Source: Cyanobacteria bacterium QS_8_64_29 (GTDB taxonomy: Bacteria; Cyanobacteriota; Cyanobacteriia; Cyanobacteriales; Rubidibacteraceae). Taken from it: DNA of 64,000 nucleotides. Made by a program: the position numbers and the translations under genes. Positions 34,323 to 43,229 of this stretch are shown here, one piece after another. The DNA lies in NCBI GenBank assembly GCA_003022125.1, contig PXQH01000001.1, positions 1 to 64,000 on the forward strand, in the 5' to 3' direction. The notes below the pieces were generated by a model. The model did no database searches and had not been told where the DNA came from. It worked only from the letters and a program-made list of their open reading frames with translations. Numbering within the stretch: position 1 is the stretch's first letter; the number at the start of each line of letters is the position of its first letter.

Positions 34323-34330
34323 GCTATACT
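34323..34330 (+). promoter_or_regulatory. Extended -10 promoter of the Dps-like gene
   Basis: TGCTATACT carries a TGn extension and a good -10 hexamer (TATACT at 34325-34330), 19 bp before the ATG at 34349 (or 40 bp before ATG 34370). No clear -35 is present, as allowed for extended -10 promoters. The 5' leader would be short. The 220-bp gap between 34125 and 34348 holds nothing else that I recognise. Confidence 0.55.
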
Positions 34331-34348
34331 CGCAATTAAAGTTAATTG

Positions 34349-34921
34349 ATGAAATTAAGCGCAGCACCTATGACTGCTAACGGTTTGCTCGTTCCCTTCG
34401 GCCAAGTCGCCGACAATCCCATCCAGCTCGATCGCAGCGTTACCGAACCGGTCTGCGAGGGACTCAACGTGGCGCTGGCCAGCTTCCAAGCCCTGTACCT
34501 GCAGTATCAAAAGCATCATTTTGTCGTTGAGGGGGCCGATTTTTACTACATCCACGATTACTTCCAGTCGAGCTATCAAGAGGTCCAAGGCCACGCCCAT
34601 CAAATCGGGGAGCGCCTCAACGGACTGGGCGGCGTTCCGGCCGCTAGCTTTAGCAAGCTAGGCGAGTTGTGCTGTTTCGAACCCGAAGCGGATGGAGCCT
34701 ATGCCTGCCGCCAGATGCTAGAGCACAATCTGGCCGCCGAGCAGGTGATCGTCGGGTTCCTGCGCCGCCAGGCCGCTCAGGCGGAGAGCTTGGGCGATCG
34801 CGGAACGCGCTATCTCTACGAGCAGATCCTGCTCGCCACCGAAGAGCGCGCCTACCACTTGGATCACTTCCTGCAGCAGGATGCCATCCTACAGGGCCAG
34901 CTGCAGTCGGTGGGCCAATAG
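34349..34921 (+). CDS. Dps-family ferritin with histidine-type ferroxidase site
   Basis: 190 residues from ATG 34349 (ATG 34370 and TTG 34346 are alternatives). The four-helix Dps fold is recognisable by [25 protein letters not shown] followed by [17 protein letters not shown]. Aligned by eye with E. coli Dps, the intersubunit ferroxidase ligands become His57 and His69 (kept), Gln73 (for Asp), His84 (for Asp) and Glu88 (kept). Cyanobacterial Dps proteins with His in the centre are known (DpsA-Te and Nostoc Dps4 types), so this is probably one of that group. Such proteins oxidise and store iron and protect against peroxide. N-terminal tail of about 35 residues lacks the lysines of DNA-binding Dps. 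Confidence 0.82.
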   Translation: MKLSAAPMTANGLLVPFGQVADNPIQLDRSVTEPVCEGLNVALASFQALYLQYQKHHFVVEGADFYYIHDYFQSSYQEVQGHAHQIGERLNGLGGVPAASFSKLGELCCFEPEADGAYACRQMLEHNLAAEQVIVGFLRRQAAQAESLGDRGTRYLYEQILLATEERAYHLDHFLQQDAILQGQLQSVGQ

Positions 34922-34995
34922 GGGTTGGTGGCCTCGGCCTCGAACCAGGTGGGACTGGCCCAAGCGCCCCTGCCTGGTCTGGCGCTGCCTGAGCG

Positions 34996-37900
34996 CTAGA
35001 ACCGCAGGTTGTACTCGATCGCGGCGCGATTGTCGCCCGATAGATCGGTCGCGCCGCGCAGAACGGTATTCTCGTTGAGGCGGTAGCGCAGGCCGTACTG
35101 CAGGGACTGCTCGCTGTTGAAGATCTTCAGGACCGAGAACGAAAGGCGATCACTGAGATCGATCCCCGCTTCGGCAGCCAAGCCCAAAACGGCGTCCCCT
35201 TCCTTGCGTTCGTCGCTGGGAACGAAGGTCGGGGAGAGGCGGAGTTCATCCAAGCCGATGGCCTCGCCGATGGTGTTTTGAAAGCGGTTGAGCAAAGCCG
35301 AACCGGCAAACTTGGCTAGGCCGAGCGTGCCGCGATCGGCGCTAGCACCGCCAACAAAACTACCACCCAGCAACGTTACAATCTCGTCTTCGCTGCGTGA
35401 CGGGTTGCTGCTCAGCGCGAGGTTCTCGCGCAGGCGTCTCGCTTGCCCCTGAACGGTGGCCTCAACATCGATCGTTTCAAACCGACCCACTGTCCCAGTG
35501 GGAATTTTGCGGCGCCCCACGATTTCGGACCCCTGCGCATCGCTTACCAAGGAACTACCGCTCGATTCGACCACCGAGGCGATCAAGCGTACGTCTAGGG
35601 TGGGATCGAGCCCCTGGCTGGGCACGAAGGTTGCCGTTTGGGGATAGCCGTCCTTGAGGCGGAAGCGGGTGGTAAACAAGCTGATGCGCCCGCTCTCTAG
35701 GGCAATGGTTCCTTGCGGGCGCAGGTCGCTGAGGGGGCCGTTCAGCGTTAGCTGCCCGCTAGTCCCAAACTTAATGAGCGGTGGGCGCACCACGCGTACG
35801 CCTTCCCCGAGGGCAACCTGAAAGTCGTTGAACGTAATGGCATCGCGAAAGCCAGCTCCATTGCCCTCGGCCGCACTATTGCCTTGAGCCGCCCCATCGG
35901 CACTATCAGCGCTGCTGCCCTCCTCGCCTTCACCTCGCTGCTGCAGTTGGACCTTGCCATCGGCGAGCGTGACCTTCCCGCCGAGCGTGGGCTCGAGCGC
36001 AGTGCCCGTCAGGCGGATGCGGCCGTTCACGCCGCCGTTATAGATCTCCTGGAGCGCGAGATCGAGCCCATCGAGGGTGACAGTCAGCGGATTCTGCTGC
36101 GGTTCGGGCTCATTGAGCGGTAAGGTCCCTTGCGCAGAAACCGTTCCGCCCCCTAGCTGTCCCTGCAGGCGCTCGACATTGACGCGATTGAAGTCAAAGC
36201 TAACCTGCCCGTTAACCTCGGTGAGCGGCTCGGGCAGGGCCTGAGCGCGCAGGACGGCGTCCGCAAGCTGAGCGCTGCCATCGGTGGTGAGGTTGCTAAC
36301 TCCGCCTTGCTGGGGATTGAAGGTGCCGGCCAGATCGAGCTGCACCTGGCCTTGACCCTCGACCCATTGCACTTGCTGCTGAGTGAGAATGTTGACTAGG
36401 GTCAGCCCTTCATCTTGCAGGTCAAACGAGACCTCAAACTGCTGGTTCTCGGGGGCTTGGGTGGCAAATGGCAGTTGGTAGGGAATGCTCCCTTGCGCCA
36501 CAAGCGGCTCGCTTTGCTCGCGCAGCATCCCTTCCGCCGAAAACGCCAGCCGGGCATCGCTGTACAGAAAGCTACTCTCAACCGACTGCAAGGCCTCGCC
36601 GTTGAGCGTGGCCTCGGTCAGGGTCAGTTCGCCGCGCGTCTGGGGATTGCTTGGGCTACCCGCGATCGTGGCTTGCCCGTTAATGTTCCCTTCAACCTCA
36701 ATGCCAGCCGGCAGCTCGATGGTTTCGCGCAGCAGCGAGACCGGCAGCTCGGTCACTTGCAACTGAGCGGACTGCGACTCGCCCCCGAGCGTGCCGACTA
36801 AGGTGATGGCACTCTCCTTTTGCCCCAATCCTTCCAGGCGCGCGGGTTGCAGCTTAATTTGGCCGTCGGCAAATCGCCCTTGGGCGACCGCGCGTTGGGC
36901 TTGGTAAGGCCCCCAGTCCAGATCCTGGCCTTGGACGTCGAACTGGGCCTCGATGCCTGCTTGGGGACCGCCGCTAAAGGTTGCCGTTCCCGAGAGCTGC
37001 CCCTCAGCCTCGGCGAGCGGCGGCAGTCGCGACTGGTCCTCGCGAGCGGCCCATTGCTGGGCCAGCAGCGCCTGAATCTCGGCCAGGCGGCGGAGCTGGT
37101 CCTCCAGCGGCATCCCCTGGACATCGATGGGGCTCAGGTTGAGCTCGCTGGCCTCAGCATAGTCGGGGAATGCCGCACCGCGCTGCAAGTCCGAGAGGCG
37201 AAAGACCTGCAGTGCCGTTAGGATGTCTTGGACCCGGCCGCGCACGAGCTCGGCTTCCCCGCGGAACTTCGGTCCGCTAGGGGCGAGCGCGAGGCGGCCG
37301 CTAGCCTGGAGCTGACTTTCGCCTTTGCGGAACTGCCCTTGCTCGAGCTGGAGCGTGCCGTCGCGATAGCGAAAATCGGCCTGCAGGCGATCGCCGGAGA
37401 AGCCACCTAAAAACGGATCCGTGACGGTCAAATCGCCCGAAGCGCCCAATGTTTCGAGGTTGATATCGAGATCGCCGGCAATTTTGCCGGAGGCCGATTG
37501 CGCCTCTAGCGTGGGCGGCAGCGGCGCGAGCGTTTGGACGAGCTGCATGGGCAGGTCCTGCGTTGTCACCTGCAGGATGTCGCCCTGGCGCTCGCCCTCG
37601 ATCCGAGCTTGCTGGCTGCGCACCAGGAAGCTGTTGGGGTGAAAGTCGGGGGCAAGCGCAAGCTGGATGCGATCACCGTCGCCGCTGAGGCGCAGCTGCG
37701 TTCCCTGCTGCGGGGAAACGCTTAGCGTGCCCTCCAGAAGCGGCGCAAAGCTCAGATCGTTAACGTTGAAGTCGCGCAGCGCCACATCCCCGTTGACCGT
37801 TGGGGCCGTCGGCGTTCCGCGCAGGGTGCCGTCGAAGCTGGCCAGGCCGTTGGCATCTACTGCAGCTGCCGGTCCCGACTGCGGCAGCGGCAGGCGATCA

Positions 37901-40900
37901 AGGTTGAGCCCATCGGCATCCACCTCAAAGTTGAAGCGCTCGACCAAAGCTGCCCCGCGCTGGTTCAGATCGAGATCGGCAAAACCGCTGGCCTCGAGCC
38001 CCTGAGCCGCGAGCTCGCGGATTTGCAAGCGGCCGTTGCCCCAGCGAAAGTCAGTCCTCAAGGCGCGATCGACAATCGCCAGCCCCTGCTCGAATTGCAG
38101 CTGGCCTTGCGCTTGGATGGCGCTCGGGCTCAAGTTGGCCAGATTGCCCTGAATTTCGACCGTGCCGCCCGAGAGTTCGCTATCGAGCCGTTGCGAAAAG
38201 CGTCCCAGTTGGATGCGATCAGGCAGCAGGGTGGCGCTAAATTCGCCGTTTTGGAGGCGGGCCTGGGTGGCCCGGACGGTTCCGCCAGCAACATCGCTCA
38301 AGCGGCCCAAGCCGCGGGCGCTGATGCTTTGAGGGCTCAGGTTGGCCAGGCTGCCCTGTAGGGCAAACTCACCGTTGAAGCGCCCCCCAACTTGCGGCGG
38401 CAAGGCGTCGCTGAGCTGGCGCACCCGGACGCCGTCGGCGATTAGGTCAGCCTGCCAGCTGCCATCTCCAGCGCGCACCTGGTCCGCCCGGATGGTTCCG
38501 CCCGCAATATCGGCTAGGCGCCCCGATCCGCGAGCGCTGAGGTTGGCAAGGCTAGGATTGGTCAGGCTGCCGGCCAAGTTGAAGCGGCCGCTCAGACGAC
38601 CTTCTGCTTGCGGCGGCAAGGCATCGCTGAGCTGGCGCACTCGGACGCCATCAGCAACTAGGTTGGCCTGCCAGTTGCCGCCGCCAGCGCGCACCTGGCT
38701 CGCCTGTATGTTGCCACCCGCAATACCGGCCAGACGCCCCGAGCCGCGCGCGCTAATGGTGGCTAGGCTGGGGTTGGTGAGGCTACCGGCCAAGTTGAAG
38801 CGGCCGCTCAGGCGACCCTCCGCTTGCGGCGGCAGCCGATCCGAGAGTTGTTCGGCGCGCAAGCCGCTCGCAACGAGCGTGGCTTGCCAGCGGCCGTCGG
38901 CAAATTGCAGATCGGGCACCCGGACGGTGCCGCCGGCAATTCCGCTCAAGCGGACCGAGCCCTGGCCGCCAACACCGCGCGCGCTCAACTCGCTCAGGCT
39001 TCCCTGCAGCGCCACGCGGCCGTTGAGCGGTCCTTGCAGTTGGCTGGGCAAGCGATCAGAGAGTTGCTCGGTGCGAATGCCATCGGCCAAGACCGTGGCT
39101 CGCCAGCGACCGTTGCGCAACTGCAAGCTGCTAGCCCGGACGGTGCCGCCTGCAATGGGCAAGCGAGCCGATCCCTGCGCACGAAGGGCATTGGGCGATA
39201 GATCCGTTAGGCTGCCAGCCAGCGTAAAGCTGCCCGATAGGGGAGCATTCGGCTGCGGCGAGAGCTGCGGCACCAGCCGCTCGATTCGCACGCCCTGCGC
39301 CCGCAGTTGGCCGCGCCAGCGTCCCTGCCGGAGCTGCAGTTGTTGGGCCACAATGCTGCCGCCTGCTAGCAGCAAGTTGGCCGAGCCTGTCCCGCGAATG
39401 GCGCTAGGCCGCAACTCGCTCAAGCTGCCGGCTAGCTCGAATCGGCCGTTGAGTTGGCCGCTCTGGAAGCGCTTGGGGAGTGCCGTCAGGCTGCTCAGCC
39501 GGACCCCTAAAGCTTGGAGCGCACTCTGCCAGCGCCCCTCGCTGACGCGAAAGCGCTCGGCCACCAAGCGGCCGCCACCGGCGGCGAGCTCGGCTGAGCC
39601 TGTGACCGTAACAGCAGGCAGATCGTCGAGCGAGCCGCTGACCCGAGCCGTTGCATCGAGCGGTCCCAAGGCGAGCGGTAGGTCGGGGCGATAGCGCCGC
39701 GTGATCGCCTCGCTGGCGATATTACGCGCGCTAATGTCCAACGACAGCCCTCCGGTGGGGGCAAGCTCGATCCGGCCTTCGCCCCCAAGCTGACCGCCCG
39801 TTACCGGGCGGGCGATTAAATTGCGGATGGCCAGCGTCGCCCGGCGGGGAGCGTCCGGGTTGTCGCGCTCGAGCAGCAGGTTCAAATTGGCCTGCAGCGA
39901 CTCAAAGCGGAAGCGATCGACGCGCGCCGTGCCCTGGTTGCGGGCCTGAATGGCAATATTGGGCGTCGCCAGCGGCCCGGTCACTTGCAAATCGGCGCCG
40001 ACAATGCCCGCCAGCGGAACAGGGGGCGCTTCGACGCGCGCGAGTCCCAGCAGCACCTGAATGGGCGTGGGATCGAGCTCGATGGCCAAATCGAAGCCCG
40101 ATTCCAGATCGACAGTCCCCTCGGCGCGGGCGCCCAGCTTGCCCAACTGGGCCGAGACGCCATCAAGTTGAATGGTCGAGCCGCGGAACCGAATGGGGCC
40201 GTTGACTTGGGTAAAGGGTTCGCTAAGCTGAGCCAGTTGGCCGCTAATCTCGTTGAGCTGCGCTTGCCCTTGCAGCGCTAGCGGCTCGCCCCGCTGGTAA
40301 GTAAGTTCGAGATCGCCATCGACGGTTCCGCCGCGAAGGTCGATGGGAGACGGCCGCAAGCGGTTCAGTGGGGCAACCTCAACCCCCTGGGCCGCAATCT
40401 GGGCTTGGACTCGGCGCTGCTTGCGGCGGGCCTGACCGCGAACGCGGAGCTTGCCCTGGTCTTGCGCCTCGCCCAGCAAAGCGCGCATGCGGTATTGGAT
40501 GCGGTTTAATTGCGGGCCAAAGCGCGTTCGCAGCTGCGGCAGGGCAATGGAGATGGGAGATTGCAACTCCCCTTGCGCCGAGCGCGGCACTAGCAGCATG
40601 CTGCCATCGCGTACGTTCAGCTGCCGCAGCTTGATCCGGAGCGGTCCGCGCTTTTTGGCGGGCTTGAAGCGCGTCGCGATCCAGCCGCGGTCTTTGTCTT
40701 GCTCGATGTAAGCATTGGGCTCAACTAGGGTGACCTGCAACCGCAACGTGCGTTGAGCCAGCACCAGCAGCGGGTTAAATTTGATGTGGACGGCCTCAGC
40801 AGTTGCCCGGTCGGTATCGGTTGAGGTGGCGGGGATGCGAGTTTCGCCAAAGCGAATGCTGTTGAGCGTGACCCGCTCGACCTTGCCCAGCTCGACCGGT

Positions 40901-41097
40901 CGGTCGAACCCCTTGCTGAGCGTTTGCGAGACAAACGGGGCCAGCTGCCGCTGGATGAAGAACCAGGCGTAGCCCATGCCGCCGCCTAGGCCCAACACCA
41001 GCACCAGCAGTGCCCCCAGCAGCAGCTGCCGCCTGCGCCGCGGGCGGCCTGGGGAAGGGGCATCCGGTTGCTGGTTGGAGTCCGGCCCGTTCGTCAT
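34996..41097 (-). CDS. tamB: TamB-family outer-envelope assembly/lipid-transfer protein
   Basis: 2033 residues, the largest gene in the window. A single N-terminal transmembrane helix (QLLLGALLVLVLGLGGGMGYAWFFI) anchors the protein in the inner membrane. The rest is predicted to be a very long beta-taco spanning the periplasm. The C-terminal DUF490 core begins around ITFNDFQVALGEGVRVVRPPLIKFGTSG and ends with RATDLSGDNRAAIEYNLRF-like strands closing in Phe. TamB proteins conduct phospholipid or assist barrel insertion with a BamA-family partner. Residues about 480-980 are tandem repeats (annotated separately). Most cyanobacterial TamB proteins are similarly long. Confidence 0.92.
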   Translation of the reverse strand: MTNGPDSNQQPDAPSPGRPRRRRQLLLGALLVLVLGLGGGMGYAWFFIQRQLAPFVSQTLSKGFDRPVELGKVERVTLNSIRFGETRIPATSTDTDRATAEAVHIKFNPLLVLAQRTLRLQVTLVEPNAYIEQDKDRGWIATRFKPAKKRGPLRIKLRQLNVRDGSMLLVPRSAQGELQSPISIALPQLRTRFGPQLNRIQYRMRALLGEAQDQGKLRVRGQARRKQRRVQAQIAAQGVEVAPLNRLRPSPIDLRGGTVDGDLELTYQRGEPLALQGQAQLNEISGQLAQLSEPFTQVNGPIRFRGSTIQLDGVSAQLGKLGARAEGTVDLESGFDLAIELDPTPIQVLLGLARVEAPPVPLAGIVGADLQVTGPLATPNIAIQARNQGTARVDRFRFESLQANLNLLLERDNPDAPRRATLAIRNLIARPVTGGQLGGEGRIELAPTGGLSLDISARNIASEAITRRYRPDLPLALGPLDATARVSGSLDDLPAVTVTGSAELAAGGGRLVAERFRVSEGRWQSALQALGVRLSSLTALPKRFQSGQLNGRFELAGSLSELRPSAIRGTGSANLLLAGGSIVAQQLQLRQGRWRGQLRAQGVRIERLVPQLSPQPNAPLSGSFTLAGSLTDLSPNALRAQGSARLPIAGGTVRASSLQLRNGRWRATVLADGIRTEQLSDRLPSQLQGPLNGRVALQGSLSELSARGVGGQGSVRLSGIAGGTVRVPDLQFADGRWQATLVASGLRAEQLSDRLPPQAEGRLSGRFNLAGSLTNPSLATISARGSGRLAGIAGGNIQASQVRAGGGNWQANLVADGVRVRQLSDALPPQAEGRLSGRFNLAGSLTNPSLANLSARGSGRLADIAGGTIRADQVRAGDGSWQADLIADGVRVRQLSDALPPQVGGRFNGEFALQGSLANLSPQSISARGLGRLSDVAGGTVRATQARLQNGEFSATLLPDRIQLGRFSQRLDSELSGGTVEIQGNLANLSPSAIQAQGQLQFEQGLAIVDRALRTDFRWGNGRLQIRELAAQGLEASGFADLDLNQRGAALVERFNFEVDADGLNLDRLPLPQSGPAAAVDANGLASFDGTLRGTPTAPTVNGDVALRDFNVNDLSFAPLLEGTLSVSPQQGTQLRLSGDGDRIQLALAPDFHPNSFLVRSQQARIEGERQGDILQVTTQDLPMQLVQTLAPLPPTLEAQSASGKIAGDLDINLETLGASGDLTVTDPFLGGFSGDRLQADFRYRDGTLQLEQGQFRKGESQLQASGRLALAPSGPKFRGEAELVRGRVQDILTALQVFRLSDLQRGAAFPDYAEASELNLSPIDVQGMPLEDQLRRLAEIQALLAQQWAAREDQSRLPPLAEAEGQLSGTATFSGGPQAGIEAQFDVQGQDLDWGPYQAQRAVAQGRFADGQIKLQPARLEGLGQKESAITLVGTLGGESQSAQLQVTELPVSLLRETIELPAGIEVEGNINGQATIAGSPSNPQTRGELTLTEATLNGEALQSVESSFLYSDARLAFSAEGMLREQSEPLVAQGSIPYQLPFATQAPENQQFEVSFDLQDEGLTLVNILTQQQVQWVEGQGQVQLDLAGTFNPQQGGVSNLTTDGSAQLADAVLRAQALPEPLTEVNGQVSFDFNRVNVERLQGQLGGGTVSAQGTLPLNEPEPQQNPLTVTLDGLDLALQEIYNGGVNGRIRLTGTALEPTLGGKVTLADGKVQLQQRGEGEEGSSADSADGAAQGNSAAEGNGAGFRDAITFNDFQVALGEGVRVVRPPLIKFGTSGQLTLNGPLSDLRPQGTIALESGRISLFTTRFRLKDGYPQTATFVPSQGLDPTLDVRLIASVVESSGSSLVSDAQGSEIVGRRKIPTGTVGRFETIDVEATVQGQARRLRENLALSSNPSRSEDEIVTLLGGSFVGGASADRGTLGLAKFAGSALLNRFQNTIGEAIGLDELRLSPTFVPSDERKEGDAVLGLAAEAGIDLSDRLSFSVLKIFNSEQSLQYGLRYRLNENTVLRGATDLSGDNRAAIEYNLRF
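38150..39662 (-). repeat. Seven tandem 216-bp coding repeats within tamB
   Basis: Each unit codes for about 71-72 residues with the pattern G-R-F-x-L-A-G-S-L, a variable loop, R-G-S-G-R-L, A-G-G-T-x-R-A, G-x-W-x-A-x-L-x-A-x-G-x-R, Q-L-S-x-x-L-P-x-Q, G-x-L-x. The fifth and sixth units (about 38360-38800) are nearly identical in protein (LAGSLTNPSLA; VRQLSDALPPQ), indicating recent duplication; the outer ones have diverged. An eighth degenerate unit follows. The repeats lengthen the periplasmic groove. Confidence 0.85.
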
Positions 41098-41263
41098 GGG
41101 CGCTGATTCAGGTACGGGAGTGCTTTCAATCTAGCGCGCGGTTGCCCGGAGCGTAACCGGATCCCGCTCGCGTGCGTAAAAGGTCAAGATTGCAAAGCGC
41201 TGTGCCGCCTCAGCGGTGCAGAGCCAGCCCTTGAGATGCCGAATTGCCTGCGGGGTCAAAGCC

Positions 41264-42100
41264 ATGGAGGCTTATCGCGCCGCCGCCATCCAGATGACTA
41301 GTACGGCCGATTGGGCCGACAATTTGAGGCGCGCTGAAGTGCACATTGAGCGCGCCGTCCGCCAGGGAGCCGATTTGGTGGCGCTGCCGGAGAACTTTGC
41401 CTTTATGGGCGAGGACGCCGACAAGCTCGCCCAAGCTCCTCAAATCGCACACCATAGCGAGCGTTTTTTGCAGCGCGTGGCGCAGCGTTTCCGCATCAGA
41501 CTGCTGGGTGGCGGCTTCCCCGTTCCCATTGCGGGGGAAAATCGCGCTTCCAACACGGCCGTTTTGGTCGATCGCGACGGTAGCGAGCGCGCTCGCTACT
41601 GCAAAATACACCTGTTCGATGCCGATCTGCCCGACGGTCGCACCTACCGCGAATCCCGCACGATCGCACCTGGATCGGCCCCGCCACCGGTGTGGGCATC
41701 CCCTGACTAGGGGACGCTAGGACTCTCCATCTGCTATGACGTGCGCTTTCCCAAGCTCTACCGCTACCTGGCCAGTGCTGGCGCCGCGATCGCCTTTGTG
41801 CCGTCTGCTTTCACTGCTTATACCGGCGCGGGCCATTAGGAGGTCCTGCTGCGCGCCCGGGCCATCGAAAATACGGGCTACGTCATTGCGCCGGCGCAAG
41901 TCGGGCAGCACGATGCCGCGCGCCAGACCCACGGCCATGCCCTAATTGCGGACCCGTGGGGGACAGTGTTGGCCGAGGCCGGCGAGCGCCCGGGGGCCGC
42001 GATTGCAACTGTCGAACCGGACCGGCTCGAGCGGGTGCGCGGCCAGCTGCCCTGCCTGCAGCACCGCCGCTGGCCGGCGCCATCAGGGGTAGAGGCTTAG
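41264..42100 (+). pseudogene. Nitrilase-family amidohydrolase gene with two in-frame amber codons
   Basis: Reading frame 41264-42100 encodes a full-length 278-residue carbon-nitrogen hydrolase similar to the NIT1/omega-amidase group, interrupted by TAG at 41708-41710 and 41837-41839 and by no frameshift. The Glu-Lys-Cys triad is intact: [30 protein letters not shown]. The second TAG replaces the conserved Trp of GAGHWEVLLRARAIENTG (TGG to TAG). The first lies in PD-stop-GTLGLS, also a likely Trp. Unless the ambers are read through, only a 148-residue N-terminal piece lacking the Cys could be made. Ends with a 4-bp overlap on the aldolase gene. Confidence 0.85.
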
Positions 42101-42999
42101 GATGCCGCCACCGAGAGCGCCGAGCGATCGGGGCTGGCGACCCCTTGGTAGAGCGGGGCGCGCTCGCGGGAGCCAAACAACCGCAGCTTGTCAGCCACAA
42201 TGGCCTGCATCCGCTCCGTCGCCGATTTCATACAATCGAGCAGATCGGCTTGCGAGTTGGCTTGGCCGTACTCGCGCCAAAAATCTAAGTAGGCGTGGCG
42301 TACCTCGGTGTTGACGTTGAATTTAGCCACCCCCAGCTGAATCGAGCGATCGATAAGCTCGGCTGGCAGGCCCGAAGCGCCGTGCAGCACCAACGGGAGG
42401 CTGAGCGCCTGACGGATGGCATCGAGCCGCTCGAAATCCAGTTGGGGCTCGCCCTGGTAGGTGCCGTGGACGTTGCCGATGGTGACCGCCAGCGCATCGA
42501 CCTGAGTCTGTTGCACGAACTCGCGCGCCTGCTCGGGATCGGTCATTTTGGCTTCTTTTTCAGCCACGGTTAGGCCGTCCTCGGTGCCGCTGATGCGCCC
42601 CACTTCAGCCTCAACGGCAGCACCACGAGCGTGGGCCAGCTCCGTCATCTGCCGGGTAAAGGCCAAGTTGTCGGCAAACGACCACTTCGAGCCGTCTGCC
42701 AGCACGGACTGGATGCCGGCCTCAAGGGTAGTGCGAATGTCGGCTTCCTCGCTGCAGTGATCGAGCTGTACGGCCATGGGAACGGCTGCCGATTTGGCTG
42801 CCGCCAGGCAAAGCGCCACCAGCGGCGTGCCCCCGTAGGTCAGCGAGCTGGGATGGACTTGCAGCATGGCCGGGCTGTTCTCGGCCTCGGCGGCCGCTAC
42901 CACCGCTTTGACGCCTTCTAAGTTGTAAACGTTAAATGCGCCCACGGCAAAAGCATTGTGGCGCGCAATTTGCAGCAATTCTCCCGTTCCAATCAGCAC
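42097..42999 (-). CDS. Class II aldolase, KbaY/GatY-like
   Basis: 300 residues. Zinc-dependent aldolase barrel: MAVQLDHCSEEADIRTTLEAG (Asp and His), DGSKWSFADNLAFTRQM, EAEVGRISGTEDGL, GNVHGTYQGEPQLDFERL (His ligand), LVLHGASGLPAE (His ligand) and FNVNTEVRHAY (phosphate site). The pattern follows the tagatose-bisphosphate aldolase/KbaY subgroup more than the longer FbaA type used in the Calvin cycle, so a fructose- or tagatose-bisphosphate substrate remains open. It is divergent from the class I aldolase gene with a 230-bp shared upstream region. Confidence 0.88.
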   Translation of the reverse strand: MLIGTGELLQIARHNAFAVGAFNVYNLEGVKAVVAAAEAENSPAMLQVHPSSLTYGGTPLVALCLAAAKSAAVPMAVQLDHCSEEADIRTTLEAGIQSVLADGSKWSFADNLAFTRQMTELAHARGAAVEAEVGRISGTEDGLTVAEKEAKMTDPEQAREFVQQTQVDALAVTIGNVHGTYQGEPQLDFERLDAIRQALSLPLVLHGASGLPAELIDRSIQLGVAKFNVNTEVRHAYLDFWREYGQANSQADLLDCMKSATERMQAIVADKLRLFGSRERAPLYQGVASPDRSALSVAAS

Positions 43000-43143
43000 G
43001 ATCGCTCCTCCAACAGCGCCAACGCTCGCAACGCGAGCGCTCGCCTGCCACCCTACAGCAAGGCGCCTGATGGCAGCAGGGGAATGCCGGGGAGGCTGTT
43101 TGGCTCACCTGGGAGCATTCGCTATGATTTTCTAGCGAAAAGC

Positions 43144-43223
43144 TTAATAATGCTTTAATCGGTCCGTTATACTGCTTGACTGGAAAGCGTCCCCGGGACA
43201 GCGGTAGCGGAGTATAAGGAGGT
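43144..43223 (+). promoter_or_regulatory. Promoter and strong ribosome site of the class I aldolase
   Basis: TATACT at 43168-43173 is a good -10 hexamer. An AT-rich TTAATA at 43144-43149 lies 18 bp upstream as a weak -35. AAGGAGGT at 43216-43223, seven bases before the ATG, is a near-perfect Shine-Dalgarno sequence and suggests high translation. Confidence 0.55.
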
Positions 43224-43229
43224 ATCAGC

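Noticed and set aside
38150-39662. CRISPR-like array from the regular 216-bp spacing
   Set aside because: The periodicity is coding repeat structure in tamB; no short identical repeats with unique spacers occur anywhere in the window.
38342-39694. 450-codon open frame on the plus strand opposite tamB
   Set aside because: It mirrors the tamB repeats. Its composition (Arg/Pro/Ser-rich) and repeat period follow from the antisense of a GC-rich repeated gene; no ribosome site or family resemblance.
41708-41839. Amber codon reassignment (TAG read as Trp)
   Set aside because: Several other genes here use TAG as a normal stop (for example the hydrolase ending at 3620 and sppA), so general recoding is excluded; the nitrilase ambers are best seen as mutations.
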